Shown here: positions 1 through 12,724 of the stretch, piece after piece
How the letters are laid out: each line of letters begins with the position of its first letter
How positions within the stretch are numbered: position 1 is the stretch's first letter
Source: Pezizomycotina sp. ARF18
Lineage: Eukaryota; Ascomycota
NCBI GenBank assembly: GCA_002224055.1
Contig: AZLU01000085.1
Location: 94,222-158,221 of the forward strand
DNA: 64,000 nt
Direction of reading: 5' to 3'
The notes under the pieces: model-generated
Database searches by the model: none
Seen by the model: only the letters and a program-made list of their open reading frames with translations
Told to the model about the DNA's origin: nothing
Translations under genes and position numbers: made by a program

Positions 1-478
1 CTTTAGAACTTTCCATCGAGGTGAGATGTATTTGAATCCGAACCATGGCCCACGCAAGATTCGCCGGCGAGAAAGCCTGGTGTATGGCTGGTTAGCTGAA
101 TGCGCGACTAAAAGCAAACGCGTGGTGAGTGTACGCGATGCATGATGATTCATTCAGGTTTGCCGGAAGTGCAAAATTAAAATTCGGTGGTTTTTGTTCA
201 GCTGAAAGAGTGCGGCGGGGGAAGGCGCTGCAAAGAACCGACGCGCTAGATGGTTGAAAATAAAGCTGAGCGCCTCGCGATACATCACGGAAAGAAAATC
301 ATGCCTGAATTGATAGCTGATGTAAATATTAATACCCAGGCGGATCCGTTTGTCAATGAGCATTTAATTAAACTTTTTCAACTCGATGAACATCATCGCT
401 GCTCAGTTGCCATTTTACAATTAGGGAAAGAGTAATTACTCGTAAGAATTGAAAGGAACAGAACAAACAACGTCTATC
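1..478. other. No supported gene; upstream flank of F-box gene
   Basis: I see no conserved coding region here. A GTAAGA donor at about 440 followed by a CTTACAG acceptor at 479-482 suggests that an upstream exon of the F-box gene may lie in this stretch, but no convincing initiator exon could be chosen. Confidence 0.4.
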
Positions 479-481
479 TTA

Positions 482-2266
482 CAGCAGCCTCCCGAGATCT
501 TGGTCAGCATTTTCGAAGAGGTGAGTCTGTTTCTCTCTTGTAACTAGGAGGACAGGAGGTTGTATCCAGCTAAAAACTAAATACATATAAAACGAGAGTA
601 GTAAAGCAACCAAGATCTCAAGAACCTCCGTACCTGCCATTGAACATTCAGCGCGCCAGCTGCATGGCGGCTCTTTCGAAGGCTCCACCTCGACCTACAC
701 CCTCACTTTAGCGTAGGACGGCTCCAGGATAAAGCCGCCCGAGCGAGAGACATCGCGGATAGGGTCGCGACCTTCGTCAAATCCAGCGCCCCGAATCCCT
801 TTTCCGGCGTGCGCCTGCAGGATCTCACTGTCGAATACGACCGCTCGACTCAATGGAAGGAATTCGTCACCGCCTTTGATAAATTCGCAAAGGCGTCCGG
901 GGCGTTCTTCCCTTGTATCGAGAGCGTAAAAAGGCTTCACATAGAAATGCTCGACGATAGAAATCGGGCGGAAGCGAAGGATAAGAACTTGAGGCAAAAA
1001 TCCCACGCGGCGGTGGATTTGGTCTTCGACAGCGTCGAGAAGTGCTCGGCACGGGAACGGTACCGGTCGAGAATGTATACCTGAGCACCATGGCGAAGCA
1101 CATAGGCTGTCTGAGCGCGCTTACAAGACTGCAGTCATTGACGCTGCTGCTATCGGGTGATGCTATGATGAAGGACAGTGCCGGCGCGCTGTTCAAGAAC
1201 ATCGCGGACATAATGATGAATAATAAGGAGCTCACGTTCATGAAGCTTAACTTTTAATCCAGACCCGGAAGCAAGTTCGTTGAGGAACTGAGAGGCGACG
1301 GCGGCGACATGGATATCGTGCTAGACCATGTTCCCGACGATCACGTCTTTGAATTGAAAACGCTCATCCTTCAAAATTCTTCATTCTCCTACAACGAGCA
1401 CAACGTCCGGAAGCTGAAAAACCTGACAAGGCTGAAGTCCTGGAAGTCGTGGACGGTGCTAAAGGCCGCGGGCGTACATCTTAGCCATATCGACGCTTGT
1501 GGCGGGCTCACAAATGACTACGTCGATTACCTAGCGGAGCAGAAGCAATCGATCACGCACTTACCTTTGCCGAGTAAAAACTTCAAGTAAGTTGGGGAAA
1601 ATTACTATCCTATTGCCACGTCAATCTTGATATGTATCTAGACGATTTGTATTAACCATGCTTTTATTTTCATCTGGTAGGGATTTCCCCAAATGGGAAA
1701 AAATGCGCGTCCGCCTCGTTGATGAGGTCGTTCCTAACCTTTCCTCCACGCTGACGTACGTTCAGCTCAACATCTACATCATCTTCGTAAACTGGAAACC
1801 AGAGATAGTCCACCCCATCCTCCGCCCTCCGGATGACGACAAAGTCCGGAATAAAGGGCTCCGTAGCGGTAGTACTTTCCTTGATGAAGGCGTCAACAAC
1901 AGCTGGGTCGACGAAGAATGGGCCGAGAAGATGCTGACCGACCGCAATGACTCCGACGGTCCACCGAGCGGGACATTCGTGGAGCTGATGGAGCTCCTGC
2001 GCGATTGCACGAAACTGCGGGAAATCAGGATGGATGCGGATATGGGCCACTTCGACAGAGGCGACGAGAGTAGCTGCTGGAAGAAGATGCTGTTCCTTCC
2101 GTGGAAGGTTTCCAAGAGGGATGAAGGGGAGGATGATTGGGTGGCCGGTATGGAGATTGAGATACACCACGAGCACAAGCATTACTACAGCGGGGAAATA
2201 GAAATGACGTCTAGCACGTTTAAACTTCGTGACGTGGACGGATTTTGGAGGTTTAGATGGTACTGA
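482..2266 (+). CDS. F-box protein with leucine-rich tail, frame-broken
   Basis: The first visible exon reads QPPEILVSIFEE, the start of an F-box (known role: substrate-recognition subunit of SCF ubiquitin ligases). It ends at a GTGAGT donor; intron 521-651. The second exon continues in an LFRRLHLDLH-type frame and then a charged region to about 1070. The reading frame then shifts near 1050, and an in-frame TAA at 1255-1257 interrupts a leucine-rich stretch (SALTRLQSLTLLLSG). A clean intron at 1587-1680 (GTAAGT...TAG) joins KNFK to DFPKWEKM in phase, and the protein ends at 2266 after an acidic, tryptophan-rich C-terminus. F-box plus LRR-like tail is a common, fast-evolving fungal layout; the target is unknown. 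The 5' start is not determined. The TAA could be a CAA-to-TAA change of the RIP type or an error. Confidence 0.55.
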
Positions 2267-2695
2267 ACTCTTCAGGGAGCGGGTTCAGGCTTGTTATTTA
2301 GGTTCGCAGATATCATGGAGGTATATGATCGTGGAAAATCTCGTTAAACAGGCGTCTAGGCTATATGTTAATGTCAGGCGGCAGATGCTGGGGACTATTT
2401 GAATATATCAATGTTTAGAAAGAAGAATCTGAGAATATTTATTGCACTCAACCTGGCAAGATTACGCTCAGGCAACTGTTATGATGACATATCTCACTTT
2501 GATCACCAAATTCCCAGCGGATGGGTATGTAGGAAGACGTCACAGCTTCAATTTTATACTGGATTCATGCATCATCGATTATGTTTGGGTGAATGGTATT
2601 TAGATGTTAATTGGGCCGATTGAACTATAGCTCTATAAATTTAATGTACATTTCTTTAAATACAGCCTATGCTACATGATTCCTTATTGGTTCGT

Positions 2696-4318
2696 TCATT
2701 CGCTAAGAGACCCACTTGGCATCTCGAATACTTGCGTATTAGATTCGACTCCGCAAGCGGCCAGGCTCACCGACCCGTTGTCCCCCTCAGTAAGGCAGTT
2801 ACCCGATGCGCCGGCATTCTTGATATTTCCCGTGGATTGGAACGACCACTTCTGCTTATCCGAGCCATCGCAGGCCGCAGGGGCCACCTTATCACCGTCT
2901 GCCGACAAGCAACTATCCAGAGATGCAAGGTTACGGATGCTACCGTCTTTCGTATTGAACCTCCAGACTTGCCCGTCTGATGCGTTGCAAGCCGCAATGG
3001 AAACGGTGCCTTGCGAGCGCTCAGACAGTGCCGGCTCCTGGTGTTGAATACCATACCCGTGGGCACGACTTCGCCGCTACCTCCGAGCGGAGAGATGCGG
3101 TAGACTTGAGTGCCGTGGCTGGGGACGCCTTTTACCAAAACACCCTTCGTTACACCTCTTGGGATTTTCCAGTCCAGAGGTCTGTTACGTTGTACTCTGC
3201 GCTGCCGTACGAATATGCGCTATCGCTGTATCCGATTCTGTCGAAGGGGACAAAGATGTCGCCGGTGGAGTTTTGGCGGTTGAGGACGGTGAGGAGGCGG
3301 TCGCCGTCGCTGAGACTTTTAGTAAGGACGTCCCACCTACCGTCTTGGGAGACGAGCGTGGCCTGTAGTGCGAGCCGGTCTTGGTTTACCGCGATAAGAC
3401 GTTCGTTCTTCAGATATTCTAATTCGTCCTTGCCGAGGCCGGGAATCCACGCGCTGATGATCAACGGCGCGCTGAAGCTGCACCACAGCGCGAAGTGGAT
3501 TTCTTTTCTGTGAGCGAGAGCGTAGGATGATCCGCAATTAGGAAATCCGGATCGTTATAATAACCCGGCCTCTGGTACCGCGCGACCAAAGTGTTGTATC
3601 CGTAGTTCGTCATGATGCTCTTCCACGCGGGTCTCTTGTTATCGTCGAAGACGGCGATGTCGTAAGAGTGCCTCGCGAGCTCTCCGTAGAGTGGCACCCA
3701 ATCCATAACATCGTACCAGTCCGTAAAGTTATTCCCCGAATCGCCGCCGTCAGAGAAGTACGCCGGCGCGGACTCTGAGAATATAAGCGGGTTGTCCATC
3801 TTCCCGATGACGTTATGCCAGTTGGAATATATATCCCTGTACCGTTCCGCCGTAAACGGGTCGACGTTGCACCCGTCCAGCTTGAGGTAATCGATGCCCC
3901 ACTCTTCGAACGTCGCAGCGTCGATTTCTTCAAAGCCGAGACTTCCCGGGTATCCACCGCAGGTTAAGTTCCCCGCGTCGCTGTATATACCCAGGTGGAA
4001 CCCGCGCGATTTGACGTACGAGGCAAGCCAGGGTATACCCTCGGGAAACAGCGTGGAGTTCCACTGGAGCGAGTTATTGGAGGAGCGGTCGTGGACGGGC
4101 CAGCAGTCGTCGATGTTGATCCTGTCGTAGCCTGCGGCGAGCAGGCCGGTCGATACCATCGCGTCGGCTGTTTCGGTGAAGAGTGTCTGGTTTAGGGCGC
4201 ATTCGAAGCGCGCCCAGTTGTTGAAACCCATGGGTGGTGTTGGCAGGAGGGATTTCGCGGCCATCGTCGTGGGTACGACGGCGGCCGAAACAGCTAGGAG
4301 GGTTTGATGGCTCTTCAT
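2696..4318 (-). CDS. aglA: GH27 alpha-galactosidase with C-terminal ricin-B lectin domain
   Basis: Secreted alpha-galactosidase (melibiase) removing alpha-1,6-galactose from galactomannan and raffinose-type sugars. The start at 4318 gives a signal peptide ([20 protein letters not shown]). GH27 landmarks follow in order: [19 protein letters not shown], the nucleophile motif YLKLDGCN, and YNDPDFL with the general acid/base region. The C-terminus carries a ricin-B/CBM13 domain with two QxW repeats (GQVWRF, KQKWSF) and a degenerate third (TQVFEM), the architecture known for Aspergillus AglA. The frame breaks three times: near 3504-3507 (an AAAA run where one more A restores [10 protein letters not shown]), near 3140, and near 3040. 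Each break is repaired by one added base, and all catalytic motifs are present. No intron is needed. The single gene therefore spans three frames; it is either a recent pseudogene or carries assembly indels. Confidence 0.85.
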
Positions 4319-4410
4319 GGTACTTGGTAATTTACTGGAAGGGTTGGGAACGGAGTCTTGCGGTCGAGTACTACGGCTTCTTCGCCATCAAAATATGGGG
4401 AATCAACCCC

Positions 4411-4423
4411 CGGTTATATACCA
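4411..4423 (-). promoter_or_regulatory. TATA-like box of the alpha-galactosidase gene
   Basis: On the minus strand a GTATATAACC element lies about 95 bp before the ATG at 4318. A CCGGGG just downstream and a GCGGGG near 4704 fit the CreA consensus SYGGRG, so glucose repression is possible. This is inference from motif matches only. Confidence 0.35.
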
Positions 4424-6699
4424 GCAGCTCCTTGCTGCGCAACTTCTCTAACTGCTGATCCCGTCGCAATTTTTTATGACTACTAATATCGCGATGCTGG
4501 AGAACTTTGTCGCCTTCCCTGCACTGCCTGGTAACTCGAGATCCTAGCGTATTTGCTGTGCTGTGGTCGGTGGAGACTGGTCTTCTGAGACACATATCGT
4601 CCGTTCGGGTAGGTGCGGCCGTTATACACGGGGAATAACGTTGACGAGGCCAGGGAGCCTTGTAATCGAGCCAAAACGACCCGCTAAATGAGAGATTTCC
4701 GCGGGGGTCGTTGGCGCTAAAAGGCTTGTACATGCACGGCAATTGCTTAGTCGAGAATTTCGTCTAGGATTGCTATTTGTCGTGAAAAGCGGAATCCTGG
4801 GATTTCGGAGCTCAATTGTAACGGTGACTATCGATATCGCGATATCTTCAACAATTCTTTAGGCAGTACACGCTACACAACAGGTACGAGACAGGATAAT
4901 CCCGGTATATGGGGTACGATATGGTAAGACTTTGGTCTACAATAGTAGCGACGGGCAGCGGATCATCATAGTAGGCGCGGCGTATAGTGGGAAATCGCCC
5001 GTTTAACCTCCTCCCACTCAAGGTAGCATATCCGAGACAAATCATATCACCAACATCCCGTGACTATAACGCGGAATTGGAAAGAGGTAGACATTAGTAT
5101 GAGAGGCCCGTTATATTCCAGATGTAACATTCAAAGGCTAATTCTTGAAATGGGAAAATTTTTAATTCTGAAAGACTAACCAGCCGGACTGCGACGCTAT
5201 CATGGAACCAAAACTTTCCTCTACGCAGCTGAAAACTTGAAACTGCAATTTTGATATCGCCAACACCAACACTACTAGTAATATGTATACCCGAAGCGCA
5301 ATATCGTACCGGCATCAAGATCTAAATCTTCAAGTTGTAAGTTCAAGTTGGAATGTGTAAGTTGAAACTTATCCTCGAAGATACGTAGTATTATATTTTA
5401 CGATTATCTTACCTTTCTAGCAAAAATGTGAGCCGTAAACAAAATCGACGCTTAGCGCTAGGCTTGAGAGATAATACTTCTATCGCTCATATACAAATTG
5501 ATCGCTGTTACTGCCCAATAAAGTTAACCAGGTAAAATGTTCTTGGCCACAGTGATAAGGCCATCTCATCCGAGATCAATATTCTTAATATTTCAGTTTC
5601 CTGACTATCAAAGCTTTTATATCTAAAGGTTCGAGCCCGATTGTGAGTGCAGCTTGGAGCAAAGCTTGTCCCGAGCTTTGAATATAATGGGCGTTAGTTA
5701 AACCGAGAGTGCTTTAGGAAAAATATTAGAGACGCATCAAAGCACAACCCGATATACGTTTCATACTGGAAAAAAATAATCGTATCTCGTACTCAGACTC
5801 CGATATAACTTGTTTATAAATACCCTCTGATTGCTACAAGGGAAATATTAATACCTTAAACATTGATATCACCAATATCTTAACTGAATCCTGGTCATTA
5901 TACGTCTCCGCTCATCGTGACTCCAATAAATGCAGAGCGAACCGCGCAACCAGTTTCCTGCTGTGTCTTCCTGTGAAGAAGATCCACGATCACGAATGCA
6001 ATGTCGACTTAAGATCGCAAGTACCGCCAGAATGTGGGTTCTAAGGTTAACGGTGAGGGATACGGGTATCACAATGTGGACGTGAGATGGGGGTGTATTC
6101 ATCTGCTTATAGATACCGGCAGAAATGAGAGTGTCTAGATGTTTGGCGTTTGTGTCTGTGACTACTTGACATAGGTAGGTTTACCTCAATATCTCGGAGA
6201 TACTTAGATCCATCTAAAATCTGCTCCACCAAGCGTGTATAGCTCAAGTCAATATCACCATAAGCGGACCGTTTCAATCCCTGAAGACAGATTTAAACAC
6301 GATACCACAGAGCTTTCACAAGGAGTTTATGTGACCGCATCCTATTATCCCATTTATAATACTTAAAGAAAGGACAGCCCCTCTCCGCCGGAGCGGATGG
6401 TCCGTGTCCTCCTAGTACGTGGCTAAAAAGAAATAATAAAAATAATATAAATCTATCCCGCATCACGTGGAATCCTTTCGAACCGTATCGAAGCCTTTTG
6501 CTAATGTAAAAATAAATAAGTAAAATAAAAGAACGGAAAGATAAAAAAAATAGTAAAGCATTAACATCATGATAAACCCATAATACAAAGAATAGAGAAA
6601 AAATAATCCATCTATTCATCAATCATGCTTAAAAGTTTTTTTTTTTCGATAATCATCCAATGCTTCGTCACCTTTGATCTTATGAGGAGGGTAATCCTT
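4424..6699. other. Intergenic, no supported gene
   Basis: About 2.3 kb of AT-leaning sequence between two minus-strand genes. Short open frames on both strands lack conserved motifs or splice-consistent continuation. I see nothing else supported here. Confidence 0.5.
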
Positions 6700-8479
6700 T
6701 TACTTCAAGCTCCTAATCCTATCAATGTTCTTCTTCCCCTCAAGACCGCTAGCGACCTGCTGAATCATACAAGCGCGGTCCTCCAAAGTCCGGCTGGCGC
6801 TGCTCCAACGTTTAACAAGAAACTCCGTCTCACTGATGAGGACAGTGATGGCGTCAAGCTTCTCTTCGACTTTCGTTTCAATGCAGCAGCTCCTCCGAGT
6901 GGCCGGCTTGCTATTCTCGTACAGGCTGATGATCTGGATCGCGCCGCCTCCAGAAAGCCCATGTTAAGCTTCGTCATGCGATACAGCGTCTCCTGTTTGT
7001 GTTTGTGTTTGTGTTAGTATGAGTTCGGAAAATAGCTAACGGGTTTCTATTTACAAGGCGTACGGAGGGAGCTGTTTTGCTTACGTTCGCTTCGTCCATT
7101 TCCTCCTCTTCTTCGAGCGGCTGCTGTTCGACGGCGCGACGAGACCAGCGCTACTCTCAGGAGCTCCGAGTTCGAAGAATTCGCGAGCGGTGTGCATCTC
7201 GACTCCTTCGGTGCCACGCTGTTTGAATTAACTCAGCGGCGTTTCGCCTACCACTATCAGTACCGTCCAGCGCTCCTGGATTGGAGGTGGTCCCGTCGCC
7301 GCTGTCGTGCCCGCCTGCGTGCTGAGACTTGTGCGAGAGCCGTTCTGCCGACGAACACCACCACCAGAACCCAAACCGAACCTGACCTTCAAGTCGGCAT
7401 TCTCCTGCAGGACTCCGTTAAAGCCGAGCTCTCCACCGCGGTTGCGGCTGATCGGGAAGTCGGCGCCTTGAATAGAACCGACTCCAGCTCTAGAGCGATA
7501 ACGAAGACCGAGCGCTTCGCTTCCCTTGCTGTTAGCACCACAAAGATCCGCCTGGTTGAAGCCCACGGCACCGAGGTTGCCGGCGTCGTTGGCGCCGACA
7601 TTCATCACCAAGTTACCGTCACTCTGGTTCTCCGCACGAGCTGGCTCCCGATACTGGGAGAACGAGGACGAGTGTTGGGAACAGTGGCTCAGCACCCTGT
7701 ACGTCAAGCTCGGCCGGCATCCCAAAGCTTCAGCAGCCTTCCTGGCTGCTTCCAAAACCGCGCGATCAGCGAAGAATTACTCATGACCTTGTTGACGCCG
7801 TACTTATCCACCAGGTCGTGCAGGGGCTTGAAGAGTTCGCGGGGGGTTGGGGTCTATGCATTTTTGCAAAAAAAAAAAAAAAAAAAAAAAAGCGATCAGC
7901 TTTCCATTGCCTCGAATTGAAAAGGTTCGGTTGGTGGTGGAAAAAGGGAAAAGGTACGTACGCGCGCTTCCTTGGAGTCTTCGTCGGGATGGTAGTGTGG
8001 CGGGGTTAGCTTTCTTGTTGGCAGGGTTCTTCGGGTTCGGGTTCGGGTTCGGGTTGACGGCACGCTGTTTCGTCTTCGGTTTCGCGCGCTGATCCTTCTG
8101 TATAGGTGTTACACATCCGTTCAGCACCCCCTCAAGCGCAAAAAAAACACGAAAAAGGAACCTCGAGGGCCTTGGGGGGGGAACTGGAGAGGGTTTTGTT
8201 TTACCTTCGCCGCCTTCTTCGGTTGAACAGGTTCGCCAGTCTCCTCAACCTGGTTGGAGATGGCATCACCGTGTTCATCACTTCCTTAATGCCGACCGTA
8301 ACCCTCGGCGGGCGAAGAGGTTCGTCGAGTTGTCCGATGATGTTGGTTTTAATCTCCGGCCACATTCTGCCGGTCAGCATCAGCTCGGCGAACTCGTCCG
8401 TGTCCTCCAGCGACCAGCGCGTCAAGCCACCAAGATCCCTGAACCTCCACTGGTCGTCTTCGGCAATCCATGGGGAAAA
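6700..8479 (-). CDS. Unrecognised protein with Myb/SANT-like N-terminus
   Basis: A multi-exon minus-strand gene. Near the N-terminus (8470-8300) the pattern RWSLEDTDEFAELMLTGRMW-PEI has the W/E/L/W spacing of a Myb/SANT-like helix-turn-helix, suggesting DNA binding (inference). Introns: 8098-8204, 7854-7961 (GTACGT donor, contains a 24-base A run), one ending at 7219, and 6993-7084 (GTAAGC donor, TACTAAC branch, ACAAAC hexamer tract before CAG). One exon encodes an NPNPNPNP tract from a GGGTTC repeat. The C-terminal exon follows an EEEEEMDEAN acidic stretch, is rich in hydrophobic heptads and ends GKKNIDRIRSLK at 6700. One-base frame breaks occur near 8290, 7758-7759 (CC where CCC restores the frame), 7135 and 6950. 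The 5' end is not resolved. Function beyond possible DNA binding is unknown. Confidence 0.5.
6993..7017. repeat. TGTTTG hexamer microsatellite in an intron
   Basis: Three and a half copies of TGTTTG (ACAAAC on the minus strand) form the 3' end of the last intron of the minus-strand Myb-like gene, between the TACTAAC branch site and the CAG acceptor. Confidence 0.7.
7868..7891. repeat. 24-base poly(A) run
   Basis: A24 on the plus strand lies inside the 7854-7961 intron of the minus-strand gene, where it acts as a T tract close to the TAG acceptor. Confidence 0.8.
8034..8057. repeat. GGGTTC hexamer repeat (coding NP repeats)
   Basis: Four tandem copies of a GGGTTC-type hexamer. Read on the minus strand they encode Asn-Pro dipeptide repeats in an exon of the Myb-like gene. 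Confidence 0.7.
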
Positions 8480-8671
8480 CTGCCACCCTAGCGGCTATTC
8501 TTGTATGGTTCGCGATGGGATATTTGACGGAGAGGTTCTCGGTAATTATGCCCTTGTCTAAGAGAAGAGTTTTGTTAGTTGTTTAACTGACTTGCGGTGG
8601 GGTAGTTTGAAGGGAAACGCTCTTAATATGGAGAAGAGAGAGACGAGAGGGGGAGGGGACAGCATTGCGCG

Positions 8672-8887
8672 ATGCTTGATGAGGCGGGAAAAAAGTTTGG
8701 CTTTCAAGGAACAAGGAGAACATCCTCCATGTCCTCTCTACACGACGGAAAGACCGTCACCGATGTTCTTCAAGGAATGGAAGACGCCCTTCGTTCCTCA
8801 TACAGGAAGGAAGAACGTCTTACATCGAGACTCGGAATCGAAATGCTCACGAGCGACAGGAGACTGTGTATGGAAACTTACATTTAA
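8672..8887 (+). CDS. Possible small protein, 71 residues
   Basis: A plus-strand frame opening with ATG gives a charged, helix-prone sequence (for example TVTDVLQGMEDALRSSYRKE) that ends METYI. It lies divergently from the Myb-like gene. No family is recognised, and it could be a fragment of a longer gene. Composition is the only support. Confidence 0.22.
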   Translation: MLDEAGKKFGFQGTRRTSSMSSLHDGKTVTDVLQGMEDALRSSYRKEERLTSRLGIEMLTSDRRLCMETYI

Positions 8888-11140
8888 ACCCCGCGTTGAT
8901 CACTCCCGGAGCTTCTCCTGCTTCGTCTCGAGAGTATAATCGAGTCCCAGTCGAGCTGTGGTCGAGCCATTTCTGCGCAATGAGAGGTCCGATACGATGA
9001 CAAGAAGAAAAAAGAAAAAGGGTTATGTTATCAGAAGATTTTTTTATATCGATGAAGAGTATTAATGTCAGGAGATCTAGGAGACGGATTGAAGTGGAGG
9101 TTTTTCGTTGACGGGGAAAAAATGCTACGATGTAAGGTGAGTTGGAGGTTTTATTTTTTACTACGCTACTCGGAAAAATAAATAAATGATAATTATATAA
9201 AGAGCCTGCTTAAGACGGAGCGGAAGGAGGTCCTACCACTACACGGTCTCCCAAAAAAGAGGGCCTTAAATTCAGTGGACTGATATAGGGATGTTTTTCA
9301 AGAGGAGCTATGGCAATCGGCCAGGGTTCCTTCGGGTCTCTTTGACTTTACGGAGGGGCGTACTGGGGCGAGTATCATGCCAGCGCAAAACCCACGCGTT
9401 GGAATACCTCCGTCCAGCGTGTAAACAATGAAGGCCATCCCCCTTCTCAGGCTGTCGTCCTTATTCAAGCACAAGCATCAGCGGAGAACAGCGCCGTTTT
9501 ATCTACTCTGACCCTTTAGGGTCATTGTTCTGACTTCATGGCTAGCTCTTGGATTAACAGGCGGGTAAAATCGAGAGTTCCTCAGGTGCTCTGATCCCCG
9601 CTTTTTTTTTTTGAATATGTACATCAAAGCGTATAAACTTGGGACAATACTGTTGCTTTATTATATTCTGTTCCCACCATCGTATCGATACTCCTAATAT
9701 GACCACTGAAGAAGCTGTGAGCTCTTGTGAGGGATGCTCCATCACTCATCTACTTGCGTATCGGGAGGATCATGCTTCATGGCTTCTTGGTAATATTATT
9801 ACAATAATGCATCTTTGATCTGAATCCGCGAGTGTTTAGCTCGTCTGTAGTTACCGAGGCTGATTAATGTGGTCTATGGGTCCGCTTGCTGCCATGAGAT
9901 ATCGTGACAGCTTGATGGAAATGCTTGCCTGAAGATTACGCGTAAGCAGAATACAACAGCTAACAATGATACAGTGAGAAAATACGCATATATGAATATA
10001 AATTGTGCGATCTAGAAGAGCGGAATGATTTGTTCAGGTGACAGGGAAGCTGCTATAGTATTGGCATATGTAGATCTTGAGAAATTAGTTTTAATGCCCA
10101 AAAGTGAACTTGCAAAGGCCACCACGTCAATCCATATATGAATGCATCCGTAGAGTTTTACGAAACATGACCGCCCATATTACGTTACGTCAGGCACTTC
10201 AGCTCTCAAAGCAGATTCAAACAGTAGAACAAAGTCCTCAGAGGCAATAATCTCAGAAGATGCCTATTTGCGTCAAACCTTGTCCCATTATTAAACCATA
10301 AAAAGTAGCAAAACTAGTAAAAAATAAAAAAAAAAAACTTCTTTTTATAGAACGTGATGGGTAGATCATAAAGCAGACGAGCTAGGCAAGACAGCCTCAA
10401 AGTGACATACGATGTTTGCCTCAACCGTGAAGCGGGAATGAATACTTCTCAAGTAATCTTCTCTGGCTCTACGAATCCTGAAATAAATATGAAATCACTT
10501 AAGCCAAGCAAGCCACCACACCTCCGTCCGACAGTACGGCGGGTTCTTTTATAAGCTCGACGCGATAGCCGCTTTCCGTCTTTCGGATCACCCAGCTTGG
10601 GCTCAGCGCTGGATTTGGTGCAAGTCTTCTGGTTGTATCCAATACACTTTTATTTCCCTGTGTTTGCTCGTGGTATGTCAGGCAACTAACGAGGCACGGC
10701 TACTGGTTTAAACATTGCACGGGGAAGCAGAAAGCAAACAATCAGGATTCTGCATGTCAATATATATTATATGTAATCAAGTTTGGTTCTCGGCTCTCCC
10801 CCTCGCCCTCCCCCCTTTCTTGCGTATTTTATTCCCGAGAGAAAGGCGCCGGGACTGTGCATCACGGGTTGACAAATCGTGAAATTTTCGCGGGTTTTCG
10901 AACAGGCCGGTAGCATCCCGTGAGTGTCTCAATGGACGGTCTTTTGAGATACGAGGTCTATGAATGAGTCCTATACAAATTTAAAGTGGGTCGAGCCGCT
11001 GCACACGATCAGGATACCTTCATAGTTCTTCTCCTCTCCTCCTTCTCCTCGCCTTCAATTTATACTACTGGCTTTTCATAGATCTCTTTTAACGTCGAAC
11101 TTTTGATCGAGTTTCTAAACATTACTGTTTTTCCAAGTTT
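8888..11140. other. Intergenic, no supported gene
   Basis: About 2.2 kb without a conserved coding signal on either strand. It holds A-rich tracts near 9001-9030 and 10318-10345 and otherwise ordinary sequence. Confidence 0.5.
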
Positions 11141-11646
11141 AATGCGAGAAGCCATCCCTACGTAAAATGAGGAACCTTCGTCTCCCGCGCCAGCTGAACA
11201 TCAAGTACACGCTAACGTCGACCCAGAACCTCCGTTGATAACTTCTGCGCCGACTGCCCCTCCTCAAAATTCGAATCGTGGGATACATACCTTTGCGGCC
11301 CCGGACGCTGCAACGTGCTCCTTGGCATTGCATCCTCCCGAGTATGATGTCTGGGTGAATGGCTACCACTTCAAGGAGAAGTGCTAGCGCTAGGGGCAGT
11401 GTCAAATCGAGTATGGGATAAAACCGTGGTATGTATATTGAAATTTGACGTCTTACCTCTATCTTGCAAGTCTCTAATCGTGTGTTCACTTTTCTCTGCA
11501 CGAAAAGCATCGATTCGCCGGCGTCCTTCTGCACAACGCTCGTTATGCCCAAGTGGGACGCAATGTCGTACTTGTGCGGCACCGGCGGACACACGGGAGA
11601 CTATCTATACTTTCTCCTATTCCTATCCTTATATTTAACTTATTAA
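11141..11646 (+). CDS. Possible short gene, unrecognised
   Basis: A plus-strand frame from about 11170 to 11385 is proline-rich and then reads HPPEYDVWVNGYHFKEKC, which looks coding. A GTATGT donor near 11430 and an acceptor CAAG near 11468 could join it to a short exon ending at 11646. The upstream ATG at 11141 is followed by an early stop in its own frame, so the start is uncertain. No family is recognised. Confidence 0.25.
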
Positions 11647-11680
11647 TTTGTATCAAATAGACTTTTGTATCAAATAGACT
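11647..11680. repeat. Perfect 17-bp tandem duplication
   Basis: The unit TTTGTATCAAATAGACT occurs twice head to tail with no mismatch. Confidence 0.9.
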
Positions 11681-12014
11681 TGAAGCGATTGCTTTATTTC
11701 TGTTGGTGCGTATGGTGCATCCCATGACAGCCCACTGATTAATATCGTTATGACACAGTTAGATTAAAAGGCTGGCTATCGCCACATTTGTATTCTTAGA
11801 TTTCTTTTCTTTCTTCTTTTCTCTCATGCTCAATCAATTTCATTTCTGATCCCATACTATAGTTATATGTGCGATCTGATAGTTAGTACATATGAAGCTA
11901 CAGTTTCCAAGGACTTTAATATATTAATATTATATTAGTAGACAGAATAGTCGTAAGTTTTCGCTATCGTCTAGCGGATTAAAGAGTACCTTCTAATAGC
12001 CTCGTAATTACCGT

Positions 12015-12040
12015 AAAAAAAAAAAAAAAAAAAAAAAAAA
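12015..12040. repeat. 26-base poly(A) run
   Basis: An uninterrupted A26 in an intergenic region, flanked by CCGT and GGCAAAG. No coding context was found. Confidence 0.85.
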
Positions 12041-12724
12041 GGCAAAGTGCACTAAGCAAACCGCGAAACGAGTTAACAACGTGGCGTAGAGGCAAGAAAA
12101 TCGCTTTGACACTTTTCTCGCTGGCCCCTTCCCTATTCAGTTCGGCAACTCCGAGGAGGATTCACAATTTACGGGCCTGTTTCTCATCTTGAGAGATAGC
12201 TTAGGCCGCTACTAGTAACTTCGAACGAAATTTTCCTAAGGAAAGTGAGAGGAGTGCAGGGTACATGTACTAAGTTAGTGTCTCGTGCCCATCCTCAGCT
12301 CTTATTGCCCGACATACGCAAGCTTTGGCTGGAGACACGCGGCTGGTGAAAAAAAAAAAGAGTCTGGGTACGAGACAAGGGTGCTAGAGTAGTTTTGTCA
12401 AAGAAAATGGAAATAGAGCGGATTATTGTTGTATTGAAGAATTAAGAGAAAAGAGATGACGATCTAGCTAAAGTCAATGTAACCATATGATAAGGAGAGT
12501 ATGGGCAAACTATAGACAGGGTAGTTTCCAGAACATTTCCTTTTCTAGCTAGCCTATATAGTCTATAGTCTTTTCCATAGTCCATTTGCTTCTCCATCCT
12601 CTCCATCCGCTGTGTTCTCGAGTTCCTTCCACCGGTGGTGTTACCTCCACAGTTTTCTCCTGGGTACACAAAACCCTCTCGCGGTCCTTCCCAACACCTT
12701 CGAATTCCCTTTCACGTAGCAACG

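Noticed and set aside
7868-7891. Poly(A) run as a retroposon tail
   Set aside because: Lies inside a spliced intron with normal donor and acceptor; no element body or target-site duplication is visible.
8034-8057. GGGTTC repeat as a telomere-like tract
   Set aside because: It is in frame in an exon of the minus-strand gene, where it encodes Asn-Pro repeats.
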